64,000 bases of DNA. Source: a bacterium. Its GTDB lineage: Bacteria > Pseudomonadota > Alphaproteobacteria > Rhizobiales > Aestuariivirgaceae. Shown here piece after piece: positions 30,229 to 38,445 of this stretch (positions within the stretch are counted from its first letter, which is position 1; each line of letters starts with the position of its first letter). Below the pieces are notes generated by a model. That model was not told the origin of the DNA. It saw only the letters and a program-made list of their open reading frames with translations, and did not search any database. The translations under genes were made by a program, and so were the position numbers. Location of the stretch: NCBI GenBank assembly GCA_022842165.1, contig JALHQC010000001.1, forward strand, positions 62,001 to 126,000, in the 5' to 3' direction.

Positions 30229-32007
30229 ATGAAGATGACGACCGAAGAAGCCTTTGTGAAAGTGCTGCAGATGCACGGGATCGAACATGCCTTCGGCATC
30301 ATCGGATCGGCCTTCATGCCGATCTCGGACCTGTTCCCCAAGGCTGGAATCACCTTCTGGGACTGCGCGCACGAAGGCTCCGGCGGCATGATGGCCGATG
30401 GCTATACGCGGGCTTCGGCCAAGATGAGCATGATGATCGCCCAGAATGGGCCGGGCATTACCAATTTCGTCACGCCCGTCAAAACCGCCTACTGGAACCA
30501 TACGCCGCTGCTGCTGGTGACGCCGCAGGCCGCCAACCGCACCATTGGCCAGGGCGGCTTCCAGGAAGTGGAGCAGATGGCGCTGTTCAAGGACATGGTC
30601 TGCTACCAGGAAGAGGTGCGCGATCCTTCCCGCGTGGCGGAAGTGCTGAACCGCGTGATCATGAACGCCAAGCGGCTTTCGGCGCCCGCCCAGATCAACA
30701 TGCCGCGCGATTACTTCACGCAGGTGATCGACATTGAATTGCCCGCCATGGTCGAGTTCGAGCGCCCTTCGGGTGGCGACGAGGCGATTGCCGCCGCCGC
30801 GAAGCTGCTTTCGGAAGCGAAGTTCCCGGTCATTCTCAATGGCGCGGGCGTCGTCATCGGCGGCGCCATTCCGGCATCGAAGGCACTGGCCGAGCGTCTC
30901 GATGCGCCGGTCTGCCTCGGCTACCAGCACAATGACGCGTTCCCCGGCTCGCATCCGCTGTTTGCGGGGCCGCTGGGCTACAATGGCTCCAAGGCCGCGA
31001 TGGAACTGATCGCACAAGCCGACGTGGTGCTGGCGCTCGGCACCCGCCTCAACCCCTTTTCGACGCTTCCTGGCTATGGCCTCGACTACTGGCCGAAGGA
31101 GGCACGAGTCATCCAGGTCGACATCAACCCGAACCGAATCGGCCTTACCAAGAAGGTCGCCGTCGGCATCGTCGGCGATGCGAAAAAGGTGGCCGAGGGA
31201 ATACTCGCCAAGCTCTCGCCGTCCGCAGGCGATTCCGGCCGCAAGGACCGCAAGGAACTGATCGCGCTGACCAAGTCGCGCTGGGCGCAGCAGCTTTCTT
31301 CCATGGATCACGAGCAGGACGATCCGGGCACCACCTGGAACGAGCGTGCCCGCAAGGACAAGCCGGAATGGATGAGTCCCCGCATGGCATGGCGCGCCAT
31401 CCAGTCGGCTCTGCCGAAGAACGCGATCATCTCGTCCGACATCGGTAACAACTGCGCGATCGGCAATGCCTATCCGAGCTTCGAGGAAGGCCGGAAATAT
31501 CTCGCACCGGGCCTGTTCGGCCCCTGCGGCTATGGCCTGCCGTCGATCGTGGGCGCCAAGATCGGGCGGCCTGACGTGCCCGTGGTTGGCTTTGCGGGCG
31601 ACGGCGCCTTCGGCATCGCGGTGACCGAGTTGACCGCCATCGGCCGCAATGAATGGCCACCCATTACCATGGTCGTCTTCCGCAACTATCAGTGGGGTGC
31701 GGAGAAGCGAAATTCGACGCTCTGGTATGACGACAATTTCGTCGGTACCGAGCTTGATACGCAGGTGTCCTATGCCGGCATCGCCAAGGCCTGCGGGCTT
31801 CAGGGCGTGGTCGCGCGAACGATGGACGAGCTTCGCGATGCGCTGGCGAAGGCCGTGGAAGATCAGATGAAGCATAAGAAGACAACGCTCATCGAAGCGA
31901 TGATCAACCAGGAACTGGGCGAACCCTTCCGCCGCGACGCGATGAAGAAGCCCGTTGCCATAGCCGGCATCAGCAAGAACGACATGCGCCCGCAGAAGGG
32001 CGCGTGA
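30229..32007 (+). CDS. xsc: Sulfoacetaldehyde acetyltransferase
   Basis: 592 aa, thiamine-diphosphate enzyme. The start MKMTTEEAFVKVLQMHGIEH and GIIGSAFMPISDLFP are characteristic of Xsc. The ThDP-binding region GFAGDGAFGIAVTELTAIGR and the NYQWGAEKRNSTLWYDDNF segment follow in the C-terminal part. It converts sulfoacetaldehyde and phosphate into acetyl phosphate and sulfite, the desulfonation step of taurine, isethionate and sulfoacetate breakdown. ackA follows downstream and pta lies 2 kb further on, both of which use acetyl phosphate; soeABC could oxidise the sulfite. No taurine transporter or aminotransferase is in the window. Confidence 0.95.
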   Translation: MKMTTEEAFVKVLQMHGIEHAFGIIGSAFMPISDLFPKAGITFWDCAHEGSGGMMADGYTRASAKMSMMIAQNGPGITNFVTPVKTAYWNHTPLLLVTPQAANRTIGQGGFQEVEQMALFKDMVCYQEEVRDPSRVAEVLNRVIMNAKRLSAPAQINMPRDYFTQVIDIELPAMVEFERPSGGDEAIAAAAKLLSEAKFPVILNGAGVVIGGAIPASKALAERLDAPVCLGYQHNDAFPGSHPLFAGPLGYNGSKAAMELIAQADVVLALGTRLNPFSTLPGYGLDYWPKEARVIQVDINPNRIGLTKKVAVGIVGDAKKVAEGILAKLSPSAGDSGRKDRKELIALTKSRWAQQLSSMDHEQDDPGTTWNERARKDKPEWMSPRMAWRAIQSALPKNAIISSDIGNNCAIGNAYPSFEEGRKYLAPGLFGPCGYGLPSIVGAKIGRPDVPVVGFAGDGAFGIAVTELTAIGRNEWPPITMVVFRNYQWGAEKRNSTLWYDDNFVGTELDTQVSYAGIAKACGLQGVVARTMDELRDALAKAVEDQMKHKKTTLIEAMINQELGEPFRRDAMKKPVAIAGISKNDMRPQKGA

Positions 32008-32027
32008 GAACGTTAGACAACCTCCCC

Positions 32028-32133
32028 TCTCCCCTTGCGGGAGAGGGTGTCAAGCGAAGCATGACGGGTGAGGGGCCGCGTCGGCAATACGCCTCATCCG
32101 GCGCTTCGCGCCACCTTCTCCCGCAAGGGGAGA
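32028..32133. repeat. Inverted-repeat element between xsc and ackA (copy D)
   Basis: Two perfect 17-base arms, TCTCCCCTTGCGGGAGA at 32028-32044 and its complement at 32117-32133, surround a 72-base GC-rich loop with an inner CGCTTCGCG. It fills the gap between two genes of one pathway. Its right arm runs into AAGGA, which serves as the ackA ribosome site. Confidence 0.8.
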
Positions 32134-32143
32134 AGGATGAGAC

Positions 32144-33238
32144 GTGCACATGAAAATCCTCGTTCTCAATGCCGGTTCGTCGTCGCTGAAGTTTGCGGTC
32201 TTCGGCAGGAGTCTTGAACTCGTCATCAAGGGCCAGGTATCAGGCATCGGATCGAAGCCGCGGCTCGAAGTGGATGGCCACGCCGCGCGCGAGGTGCCGC
32301 ATGTCACTTCGCCCACCGAGGGCCTGCTCGTCGCCGCCGAATGGCTGTCCGACAACGGATACGAACCGGCGCAGTTCAGCGGCATCGGCCATCGCATCGT
32401 GCATGGCGGCACGCGCTATGTAACGCCAATCGCCGTCAACGACGCGATCCAGCATGAGCTGGAAGAGCTTCGCGCGCTTGCCCCTCTGCATCTTCCCTTC
32501 GGCCTCGGCGTGTTGCGCGAAATGCGCCGTGTCGCGCCTGATGTTCCGAACATCGCCTGCTTCGACACGGCGTTTCACGCCACACAGCCCGAACTTGCCA
32601 CGCGGCTGCCGCTGCCCCGCGCCTACTTCGACAAGGGCTATCGCCGCTATGGCTTCCACGGCCTGAACTACGAGCATGTGGTGGAAGCTTTGCCGGCGCT
32701 TTCCGGCAAGCCCCTGCCGCGCCGGCTGCTGGCTGCGCATCTGGGCTCCGGCGCCTCGATGTGCGCGATCTTCGATGGCAAGAGCGTTGCCACCACCATG
32801 GGATTTTCGACTGCGGATGGCCTCGTCATGGGCACACGCACCGGATCGATCGATCCGGGCGTTCTGGTGGCGCTGATGCGTGATGAACACCTGTCCCTAG
32901 ATCAGCTTGAAGACTTGCTTTACCGCCGGAGCGGGTTGCTCGGTCTCTCCGGTATCTCGCCAGACATGCGCACCCTGCTGGCGAGCGACAGGACCGAAGC
33001 GATCGAGGCGGTGGATTACTATTGTTATTCCGCCGCCCGCCATGCGGCATCGTTGGTGCCGGCACTCGGCGGGCTCGATGCCATCGTCTTCACCGGCGGC
33101 GTGGGCGAGAATGCGGGGGCCGTTCGCGCGCGGATCCTCACGCATCTGAAATGGCTGAATGTGCCGGGCGATCAGGTCTTCGTCGTTCCCGCCAATGAGG
33201 AACTGACGATTGCGCGGAATGTGAGGGATCTGATCTGA
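32144..33238 (+). CDS. ackA: Acetate kinase
   Basis: 364 aa, somewhat shorter than the usual about 400. ILVLNAGSSSLKFAVF is the first phosphate loop, GIGHRIVHGGTRY and FDTAFHAT follow, and HLGSGASMCAI plus FTGGVGENAG mark the ASKHA fold. It converts acetyl phosphate and ADP to acetate and ATP, which harvests energy from the Xsc product. A GTG at 32144 with AAGGA seven bases upstream is the likely start; an ATG two codons later is possible. The ribosome site lies at the edge of the inverted-repeat element. Confidence 0.93.
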   Translation: MHMKILVLNAGSSSLKFAVFGRSLELVIKGQVSGIGSKPRLEVDGHAAREVPHVTSPTEGLLVAAEWLSDNGYEPAQFSGIGHRIVHGGTRYVTPIAVNDAIQHELEELRALAPLHLPFGLGVLREMRRVAPDVPNIACFDTAFHATQPELATRLPLPRAYFDKGYRRYGFHGLNYEHVVEALPALSGKPLPRRLLAAHLGSGASMCAIFDGKSVATTMGFSTADGLVMGTRTGSIDPGVLVALMRDEHLSLDQLEDLLYRRSGLLGLSGISPDMRTLLASDRTEAIEAVDYYCYSAARHAASLVPALGGLDAIVFTGGVGENAGAVRARILTHLKWLNVPGDQVFVVPANEELTIARNVRDLI

Positions 33239-33240
33239 GT

Positions 33241-33267
33241 CTTCTCCCCGTTCTTGGCGGGGAGAAG
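33241..33267. terminator. Hairpin between ackA and the SRPBCC gene
   Basis: CTTCTCCCCG and CGGGGAGAAG form a perfect 10-bp stem around TTCTTGG, two bases after the ackA stop. There is no strong T-run, so it may act as a bidirectional stabiliser or terminator between the convergent genes. Confidence 0.65.
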
Positions 33268-33283
33268 CATCGCGTCGCAAACC

Positions 33284-33817
33284 TCACGCGGGTAGGCGCT
33301 TGTCATACTCATTCTTGAGCCGCTGCCAGCCATCCCAGAAGGGCTCCGATTGTTTTCCGGCAGACTTTGCCGCGAGCACATCGAGATGCATGTGCCAGCC
33401 GGCGCTGACGTTGAGCAGTGTCGCGCGATCCGGCACGCGATGGTGAATCAGCGTCAGCAGCACTCTATCGCCCGCCTTGGCGAGATCGAAAGACACGCCG
33501 CCGGTCTTGCCCCAGGTGATCGCCAGCTTGCGGGGCGGATCGAGTTCGGTGATCGTCGCTTCGAGCCGATGCTCGGGCCCAAAGCCTTCCGGACGCTCGC
33601 CTGCGGGGTTTGTCAGGTCGTCGTTCCGCCAGACGAATTCGAAGGATGATCCCACCTTCATCTCCATTTCGCCCGCCGCCAGCCACTGGCGGCGCAGGTC
33701 GCTCTCCGTCAGGTATGCCCAGATCCGCTCGATGGGGCCGGGCAAAAGGCGCTGGATCGTCAGCGTGGCAGGCTCGCTGATCACGCCATAGGCGTCGACA
33801 GGGGCAAGGTCGTTCAT
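33284..33817 (-). CDS. SRPBCC (AHSA1-like) protein
   Basis: 177 aa, START-like fold: TLTIQRLLPGPIERIWAYLTES, RRQWLAAGEMEMKVGSSFEF and a final GWQRLKNEYDK segment. Proteins of the AHSA1/CalC subgroup bind hydrophobic ligands. It overlaps the upstream ArsR-type gene by four bases (ATGA). This regulator/SRPBCC pair is common in alphaproteobacteria, where the ligand is generally unknown. Confidence 0.8.
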   Translation of the reverse strand: MNDLAPVDAYGVISEPATLTIQRLLPGPIERIWAYLTESDLRRQWLAAGEMEMKVGSSFEFVWRNDDLTNPAGERPEGFGPEHRLEATITELDPPRKLAITWGKTGGVSFDLAKAGDRVLLTLIHHRVPDRATLLNVSAGWHMHLDVLAAKSAGKQSEPFWDGWQRLKNEYDKRLPA

Positions 33818-34179
33818 TTCACTTCTCCTTCGGGTTTTGGGGTTTTGCCGTTGTCCTCCTCGCGGAGAAGGTGTTCGAGCACGTCGAGGCGGTTGGTCCA
33901 GAAGCGCTCGTAGAAGCTCAGCCAGTGGTGCACGGTGGCCATGGGGCCAGGCTCAAGACGGCACAGATGGGTGCGACCCCTCACCTCGCGGCGGATAAGT
34001 CCGGCGTTTTCGAGGGCCTTGATGTGTTTGGAAGCAGCCGCAAGCGACATCGAAAAGGGTTCAGCCAGCTGACCCACCGTTCGCTCGCCCTTTGCAAGCT
34101 CATGGAGCATCCGCCGCCGCGTGGCATCGCCCAGCGCGTGAAAGACGGTGTCGATGTATTCTTCGCGATATTCAACCAT
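33814..34179 (-). CDS. ArsR-type winged-helix regulator
   Basis: 121 aa from the ATG at 34179. The domain DTVFHALGDATRRRMLHEL, TVGQLAEPFSMSLAAASKHI and LIRREVRGRTHLC is a typical ArsR winged helix. No metal-binding cysteine pair is seen, so the signal is probably not a metal. It is coupled to the SRPBCC gene, and two copies of a TTCAAC-N6-GTTGAA palindrome lie across its start codon and upstream, in line with autorepression. Longer frames towards 34338 run through these sites and are rejected. Confidence 0.85.
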   Translation of the reverse strand: MVEYREEYIDTVFHALGDATRRRMLHELAKGERTVGQLAEPFSMSLAAASKHIKALENAGLIRREVRGRTHLCRLEPGPMATVHHWLSFYERFWTNRLDVLEHLLREEDNGKTPKPEGEVK

Positions 34180-34228
34180 GTAGTTGAATATATCGCTTCG
34201 AATTTTGATTGTCAACCTTTTGGTTGAA
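34171..34228. promoter_or_regulatory. Tandem palindromes before the ArsR-type gene
   Basis: TTCAAC-N6-GTTGAA at 34171-34188, covering the start codon, and GTCAAC-N6-GTTGAA at 34211-34228. The two begin 40 bp apart, close to four helical turns. They are probable binding sites of the regulator. Confidence 0.65.
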
Positions 34229-34231
34229 TAA

Positions 34232-35134
34232 TTACGCCATCGCCAGCAGCAGGGCGCTGGTTGCCACGATATCCTCGACGGTCGCACCGCGCGACAGGTC
34301 CGACACCGGTTTTGCGAAACCCTGAAGGATGGGCCCAAACGCCTGGGCGCCGCTCAGGTATTGCGTGAGCTTGTAGGCAATGTTTCCTGCGTCGAGATCG
34401 GGGAAGACCAGGACATTCGCCCTGCCCGCCACGTCGCCCGGCTCCTTCATTTTCTTCGCGGCGACCTTTGGCGACAGCGCCGCATCTCCCTGCAATTCGC
34501 CATCGATCTTCAGGTGTGGTGCCGTCTCGCGCGCGATGTGGAGCGCCGCGATTACTTTCTCCGCATCCGGATGATTGCCGCTGCCCTTCGTCGAGAATGA
34601 CAGCAACGCGACGCGCGGTTCTTCGGCCAGGAACATGGCCGCGCTCTTGGCCGATGCTATGGCAATGTCAGCCAATTCCGCCGCGGTGGGCTGCACGTTA
34701 ACGCCGCAATCGGCAAAGACCAGTCGCCTGTCCGGCCACTGCATGAGGAAAAAGCTCGAAGGCGTGGTGATGCCTTGGGCCGTGCCGATCGTCATCAGGG
34801 CTGCTTCGATTACCCGCGCTGTGGGGTTCGCAGCACCGGCGATCATCGCCGAGGCTTCGCCTGCAGCCACCATCGCTCCGCCGCGATAGAGAGGCTTCCG
34901 CAGCAGACGCGCCGCCATCGCTGCATTCATCTTCTCGCGGCGGGACTGCACGATGGCGAGGTGATGGTTCTGCGGGGCCGGAACATCTTCAGCGCCGAAG
35001 AGGATTGGCACGGCCAGATCTTCCGCCAGCAAGATATCCGCCGCGGCACGAATGCGCATATCCTCGCTCTCAGGCATCACGAGCCTGAGCTTTCGGCCCT
35101 TTATCCTTGCCGTCGCTTCGTCGACCGCCGTCAT
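34232..35134 (-). CDS. pta: Phosphate acetyltransferase
   Basis: About 300 aa, PTA_PTB domain only. Visible motifs are [62 protein letters not shown] and [20 protein letters not shown]. It exchanges acetyl between acetyl phosphate and CoA, giving the anabolic exit for the Xsc product. The ATG at 35134 has GAGGA upstream and fits the family start, while a frame from 35245 adds an unrelated leader. It is not in the same transcript as xsc-ackA, being on the other strand with the ArsR/SRPBCC pair between. Confidence 0.9.
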   Translation of the reverse strand: MTAVDEATARIKGRKLRLVMPESEDMRIRAAADILLAEDLAVPILFGAEDVPAPQNHHLAIVQSRREKMNAAMAARLLRKPLYRGGAMVAAGEASAMIAGAANPTARVIEAALMTIGTAQGITTPSSFFLMQWPDRRLVFADCGVNVQPTAAELADIAIASAKSAAMFLAEEPRVALLSFSTKGSGNHPDAEKVIAALHIARETAPHLKIDGELQGDAALSPKVAAKKMKEPGDVAGRANVLVFPDLDAGNIAYKLTQYLSGAQAFGPILQGFAKPVSDLSRGATVEDIVATSALLLAMA

Positions 35135-35492
35135 GATCGTCCTCAATCGCGTGCCATCTGACGGTTGAACAGTGTGAGGGAACCCACAAGTGCCCATTTC
35201 CTTGCGAACCAGAGATTCCACATTCTCGCCCGCTCCTTGCCACATTCTCCCTACAGGTTACAAACTGTTAAATATGTGATCGCGCGATTCAACGGGCGCC
35301 ACATGCAGCGGGACGGCTGATTTAACAAGGAGATGGCAGGGGATGAATCATGCCATTGCTTTCGCGTACCGCCCGAGAGGCGGCCCATTGCCGTGAGTTC
35401 CGGCAATCCTGACACCACGAGTTGGCGTTTCCCAGCGTGACTGACAAGCACGCCTCGCATCTTCGCGACCTCATCAGCCCTGGAGCATGGAC
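35135..35492. other. Gap between pta and the Sel1-like gene, with a possible leader ORF
   Basis: The longest stretch without a convincing gene. It holds the divergent promoters, an ATCGCGCGAT palindrome at 35279-35288, and a possible 17-codon ORF at 35343-35396 with AAGGAG ten bases upstream. The ORF's stop lies at the base of a hairpin, ATTGCCG (35387-35393) with CGGCAAT (35401-35407). Nothing else was recognised. Confidence 0.4.
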
Positions 35493-36761
35493 ATGAAAAA
35501 CCGTCTTCGCCCTTCCGAGCAGCACTATCCGCAATCCGATTTTGATGATGGACGCGACCCGTTCGCTGCGGAAGAGCCGAGCTGGTTCTTCAGCCAAGGC
35601 AACCAGCCGCCGCGCGATGAGCTGGTTTCGCGCTATCGCATCTCGCGCAACCTTCAGGAGCGGCCTCATCAGGGCGAGCATTACAGGAGGCCCGAATACC
35701 GCGAGCTGGTATCGTCGCGCCCACGCCCGCCGGCACGATTTCTGTACGACCGCAATGACGAGGAGCCCCCTGCTCCCACCAGCGCCCCGAGGAAGGGGCT
35801 CGGCCTCAAGCAGACCTTCGCTCTTGCGGCGGCCATGGCCGTTCTGTCCGGCGGCACGGTCGGCTTCCTGAGTTCGCAATACTCAACAGTGAAGGACGGC
35901 GCATTCGCGCTGCTCGCGGGCTCGGCACCCGGCACCGAAACCGCCGCCACGCAGCCACAACCGCAACCGGCACCGCAACAGGCGCAGCCACTGCAGCCCG
36001 TGGCGGCACCCAGCGTGCCAAAGAAGCCCATCGCGACCGCGACGCTCGAGGTTGCCGACGTTACGGGGGAAACCAACAGCCTCATCCCGCTTGTGCTGGC
36101 CGCCGAACCGGCCATTCCTTCGCAAGACCTGGTAATGAAGATTTCAGGCCTGCCAGACAGCGCCTACCTGACCAGTGGCATACGTGACAAGGACAAGGTC
36201 TGGGCTCTCACCGTCGACGATCTGAAGGGCGTGAAACTGATGGTGCCGGAGGCCCGCGAACGCGAAATCGATCTCGCAGTCGCGGCATTCGAAAAGGATA
36301 CGGGCCAGCTTGCGGCGCCGGTGAAGTCGATGACGGTGGCGCTCTCGAACGTTGTGGTGCAGCCTGTCGCCGCGGCGCCGCAGGAAGTGCCTACCCCGGT
36401 CCTGACGGACGCGCCGAAAACCGGTCACCCCGGCGCCATTCCCCAGCCGATCAATGTCAACGTCGCTCTCACCGCTGCCCAGCAGATCGCGGCGCAAAAC
36501 GCGGCGGAGGGCGACAGGATGATGCGATCGGGAGATCTGGGCGGCGCGCGCGCTGCCTACCTCAAGGCATGGAACGGCGGGTCGCCCGATGGCGCATTGG
36601 GCATGGCGAAGACCTTCGATCCGCTCGTCGTATCGGCCATCAAGACCGCGGACGCGAGCCCCAATGGCGCCCAGGCCCTCGAATGGTACCAGCGGGCAGC
36701 GGCGGCGGGCAAGACCGAGGCTCTGAGCGCCATCGTCCGTCTACGGATGAAGCCGGAATAG
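35493..36761 (+). CDS. Membrane-anchored protein with Sel1/TPR-like C-terminus
   Basis: About 422 aa. Residues 1-95 are polar and charged. One membrane helix follows (LKQTFALAAAMAVLSGGTVG), then a PQPQPAPQQAQP-type proline/glutamine linker, a beta-rich part (ISGLPDSAYLTSGIRDKDKV), and a Sel1/TPR-like C-terminus: GDRMMRSGDLGGARAAYLKA and ALEWYQRAAAAGKTEALSAI. The layout suggests a periplasmic scaffold anchored in the inner membrane. The second ATG (35493) is preferred because GGAG lies seven bases before it. It faces an L,D-transpeptidase gene tail to tail; no family name is certain. Confidence 0.6.
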   Translation: MKNRLRPSEQHYPQSDFDDGRDPFAAEEPSWFFSQGNQPPRDELVSRYRISRNLQERPHQGEHYRRPEYRELVSSRPRPPARFLYDRNDEEPPAPTSAPRKGLGLKQTFALAAAMAVLSGGTVGFLSSQYSTVKDGAFALLAGSAPGTETAATQPQPQPAPQQAQPLQPVAAPSVPKKPIATATLEVADVTGETNSLIPLVLAAEPAIPSQDLVMKISGLPDSAYLTSGIRDKDKVWALTVDDLKGVKLMVPEAREREIDLAVAAFEKDTGQLAAPVKSMTVALSNVVVQPVAAAPQEVPTPVLTDAPKTGHPGAIPQPINVNVALTAAQQIAAQNAAEGDRMMRSGDLGGARAAYLKAWNGGSPDGALGMAKTFDPLVVSAIKTADASPNGAQALEWYQRAAAAGKTEALSAIVRLRMKPE

Positions 36762-36771
36762 GAGCCTCGAT

Positions 36772-38385
36772 TCAACTCGACGGCTTGCCGAACAGCGCCG
36801 AATAGAGTTTGCGGTCGCGGCCATAAACGTCGGGCCGGAACTCGATTCCGTTGACGCCTTCGAATGCGGTTGCATAGATGAGGTGCACCGGAATATGCGC
36901 CGGCAGCGGTACGCGCGTGGTCTTGCCGCTCGCAAATGTCTGGTCAATCTTCTTTTTCTGCCAACCCGCGATTTCGCCCACGATGCGATAGGCAAAGTCC
37001 ATAGGCCGCGACAAGCGGATGCAGCCGTGGCTGAAGGCGCGTGTCGTCTGCAGGAATTTGTCTTTCGAGGGCGTATCGTGAAGATAGATGTTGTGCGGGT
37101 TGGGCAGCATGAACTTCACCTTGCCCAGGGCGTTCTTGGGGCCTGGATGCTGGCGGAAGGTGAACGGGAATTTTCCCGGCCCGTAGGCATTCCAGTCGAT
37201 GCTGCCCCATGACACGAGCTGGCCGTTCATGAACACGTCGAAATCCGCAGCGTAGGCGAAGGGGTTCTGTTTCAGCTTCGGCAGCATTTCCTTGCTGGCG
37301 ATCGAATAGGGCACGGTCCAGGTCGGATTGATGTCGACATATTCAAGTTCGTCCGAGAATTCCGGCGTCTGCGTCGCCACCGCGCCCACCACCACATTCA
37401 TGCGCTCGATGATGGCGGAGTTCTCGACCTCTTGCAGCTCGAAGGCCGCAAGATTCACCATCAGATGGTGATCGCCAAGATTTTCCGGCATCCAGCGCCA
37501 GCGCTCCATGTTGAGCATGATCTGCCGGGCCCGCTCGGCGGGCGGCACGTTCAACGCCATGATGGTCTGCTTGCCGATCAGGCCTTTGGCTTCCAAGCCA
37601 TGGCGCGCCTGGAACCGCTTCATGGCCTCGACGGTTGCCGTATCGTAGTTATTGCCGCCCCCGCCGCCCGTGTGATCGCCCGTCATCATCAACAGCTTGC
37701 GAATCTCCGGCACACGCGGGTCGGTGCCACCCGGCGCGATGTTTGCACCGGTTGAAATCACTGGCCAACTGCCGTCCTCGGCCATGGCACGATAGAGCAC
37801 CAGCATTTTCTTCAAGGCGCGGTAGTGCGGATTGCGGGATTCGAAGACCGAGAGAAACTTTGCGGGCTCGCGCTGCTTCTTCAATTCCGTCAGCATACGG
37901 AGCACATCGATGCTCTTGCGGTTGCGGAACAGGCGCGGGTCCACTTTCTGCGGCGTCACGCGGCCGATCTTGAGATCAGCCGCATAGTTGACGAAGAATG
38001 CGGAATAGAAAAGTTCAGCAGCTGCAGCGGTGTCCGGATCATCCGGCTCAACCGCATCGCGCAACTGGATGAGCGCATCAAGAGGGTAGTCTTCCGGATT
38101 CAGCCCATCATCTGCCGCATCCGCCAGGCGCTGGATGAAGGGCGTCATGCGGCCGGTGCCGACCCAGTAGATCGCGCCGCCGTCCTTTACGTAGTGGGCG
38201 GTGAGTGCGGGGCGAATGCGCTCAAGCGGAAGGGGAAGCCTTTCTGACGACTGCAGGATTTCGGCGATGGCCGCGGAGACGGCTGAAAACTCCGGCGCAC
38301 GGCTGTTCTTTCCGGCAAGGGCCGGAGAGATTTCCGCCCCCAGCACAAGCATCACCAGCAACACAGAACTCAGCAGAACACGCAT
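36772..38385 (-). CDS. L,D-transpeptidase, YcbB type
   Basis: About 537 aa. A signal peptide (MRVLLSSVLLVMLVLGAEIS) is followed by an N-terminal scaffold domain, a peptidoglycan-binding motif (VEAMKRFQARHGLEAKGLIG) and the YkuD catalytic domain with the cysteine in AFSHGCIRLSRP. It forms 3-3 cross-links or anchors proteins to peptidoglycan in the periplasm. The ATG at 38385 has GGGAGAAG upstream and starts the signal peptide; the longer frame from 38436 is rejected. Confidence 0.88.
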   Translation of the reverse strand: MRVLLSSVLLVMLVLGAEISPALAGKNSRAPEFSAVSAAIAEILQSSERLPLPLERIRPALTAHYVKDGGAIYWVGTGRMTPFIQRLADAADDGLNPEDYPLDALIQLRDAVEPDDPDTAAAAELFYSAFFVNYAADLKIGRVTPQKVDPRLFRNRKSIDVLRMLTELKKQREPAKFLSVFESRNPHYRALKKMLVLYRAMAEDGSWPVISTGANIAPGGTDPRVPEIRKLLMMTGDHTGGGGGNNYDTATVEAMKRFQARHGLEAKGLIGKQTIMALNVPPAERARQIMLNMERWRWMPENLGDHHLMVNLAAFELQEVENSAIIERMNVVVGAVATQTPEFSDELEYVDINPTWTVPYSIASKEMLPKLKQNPFAYAADFDVFMNGQLVSWGSIDWNAYGPGKFPFTFRQHPGPKNALGKVKFMLPNPHNIYLHDTPSKDKFLQTTRAFSHGCIRLSRPMDFAYRIVGEIAGWQKKKIDQTFASGKTTRVPLPAHIPVHLIYATAFEGVNGIEFRPDVYGRDRKLYSALFGKPSS

Positions 38386-38445
38386 GACTTCTCCCGGCCT
38401 CACTATCGATTCGGAACATGATACAGCGGTTCGCAACCGCTGCCA

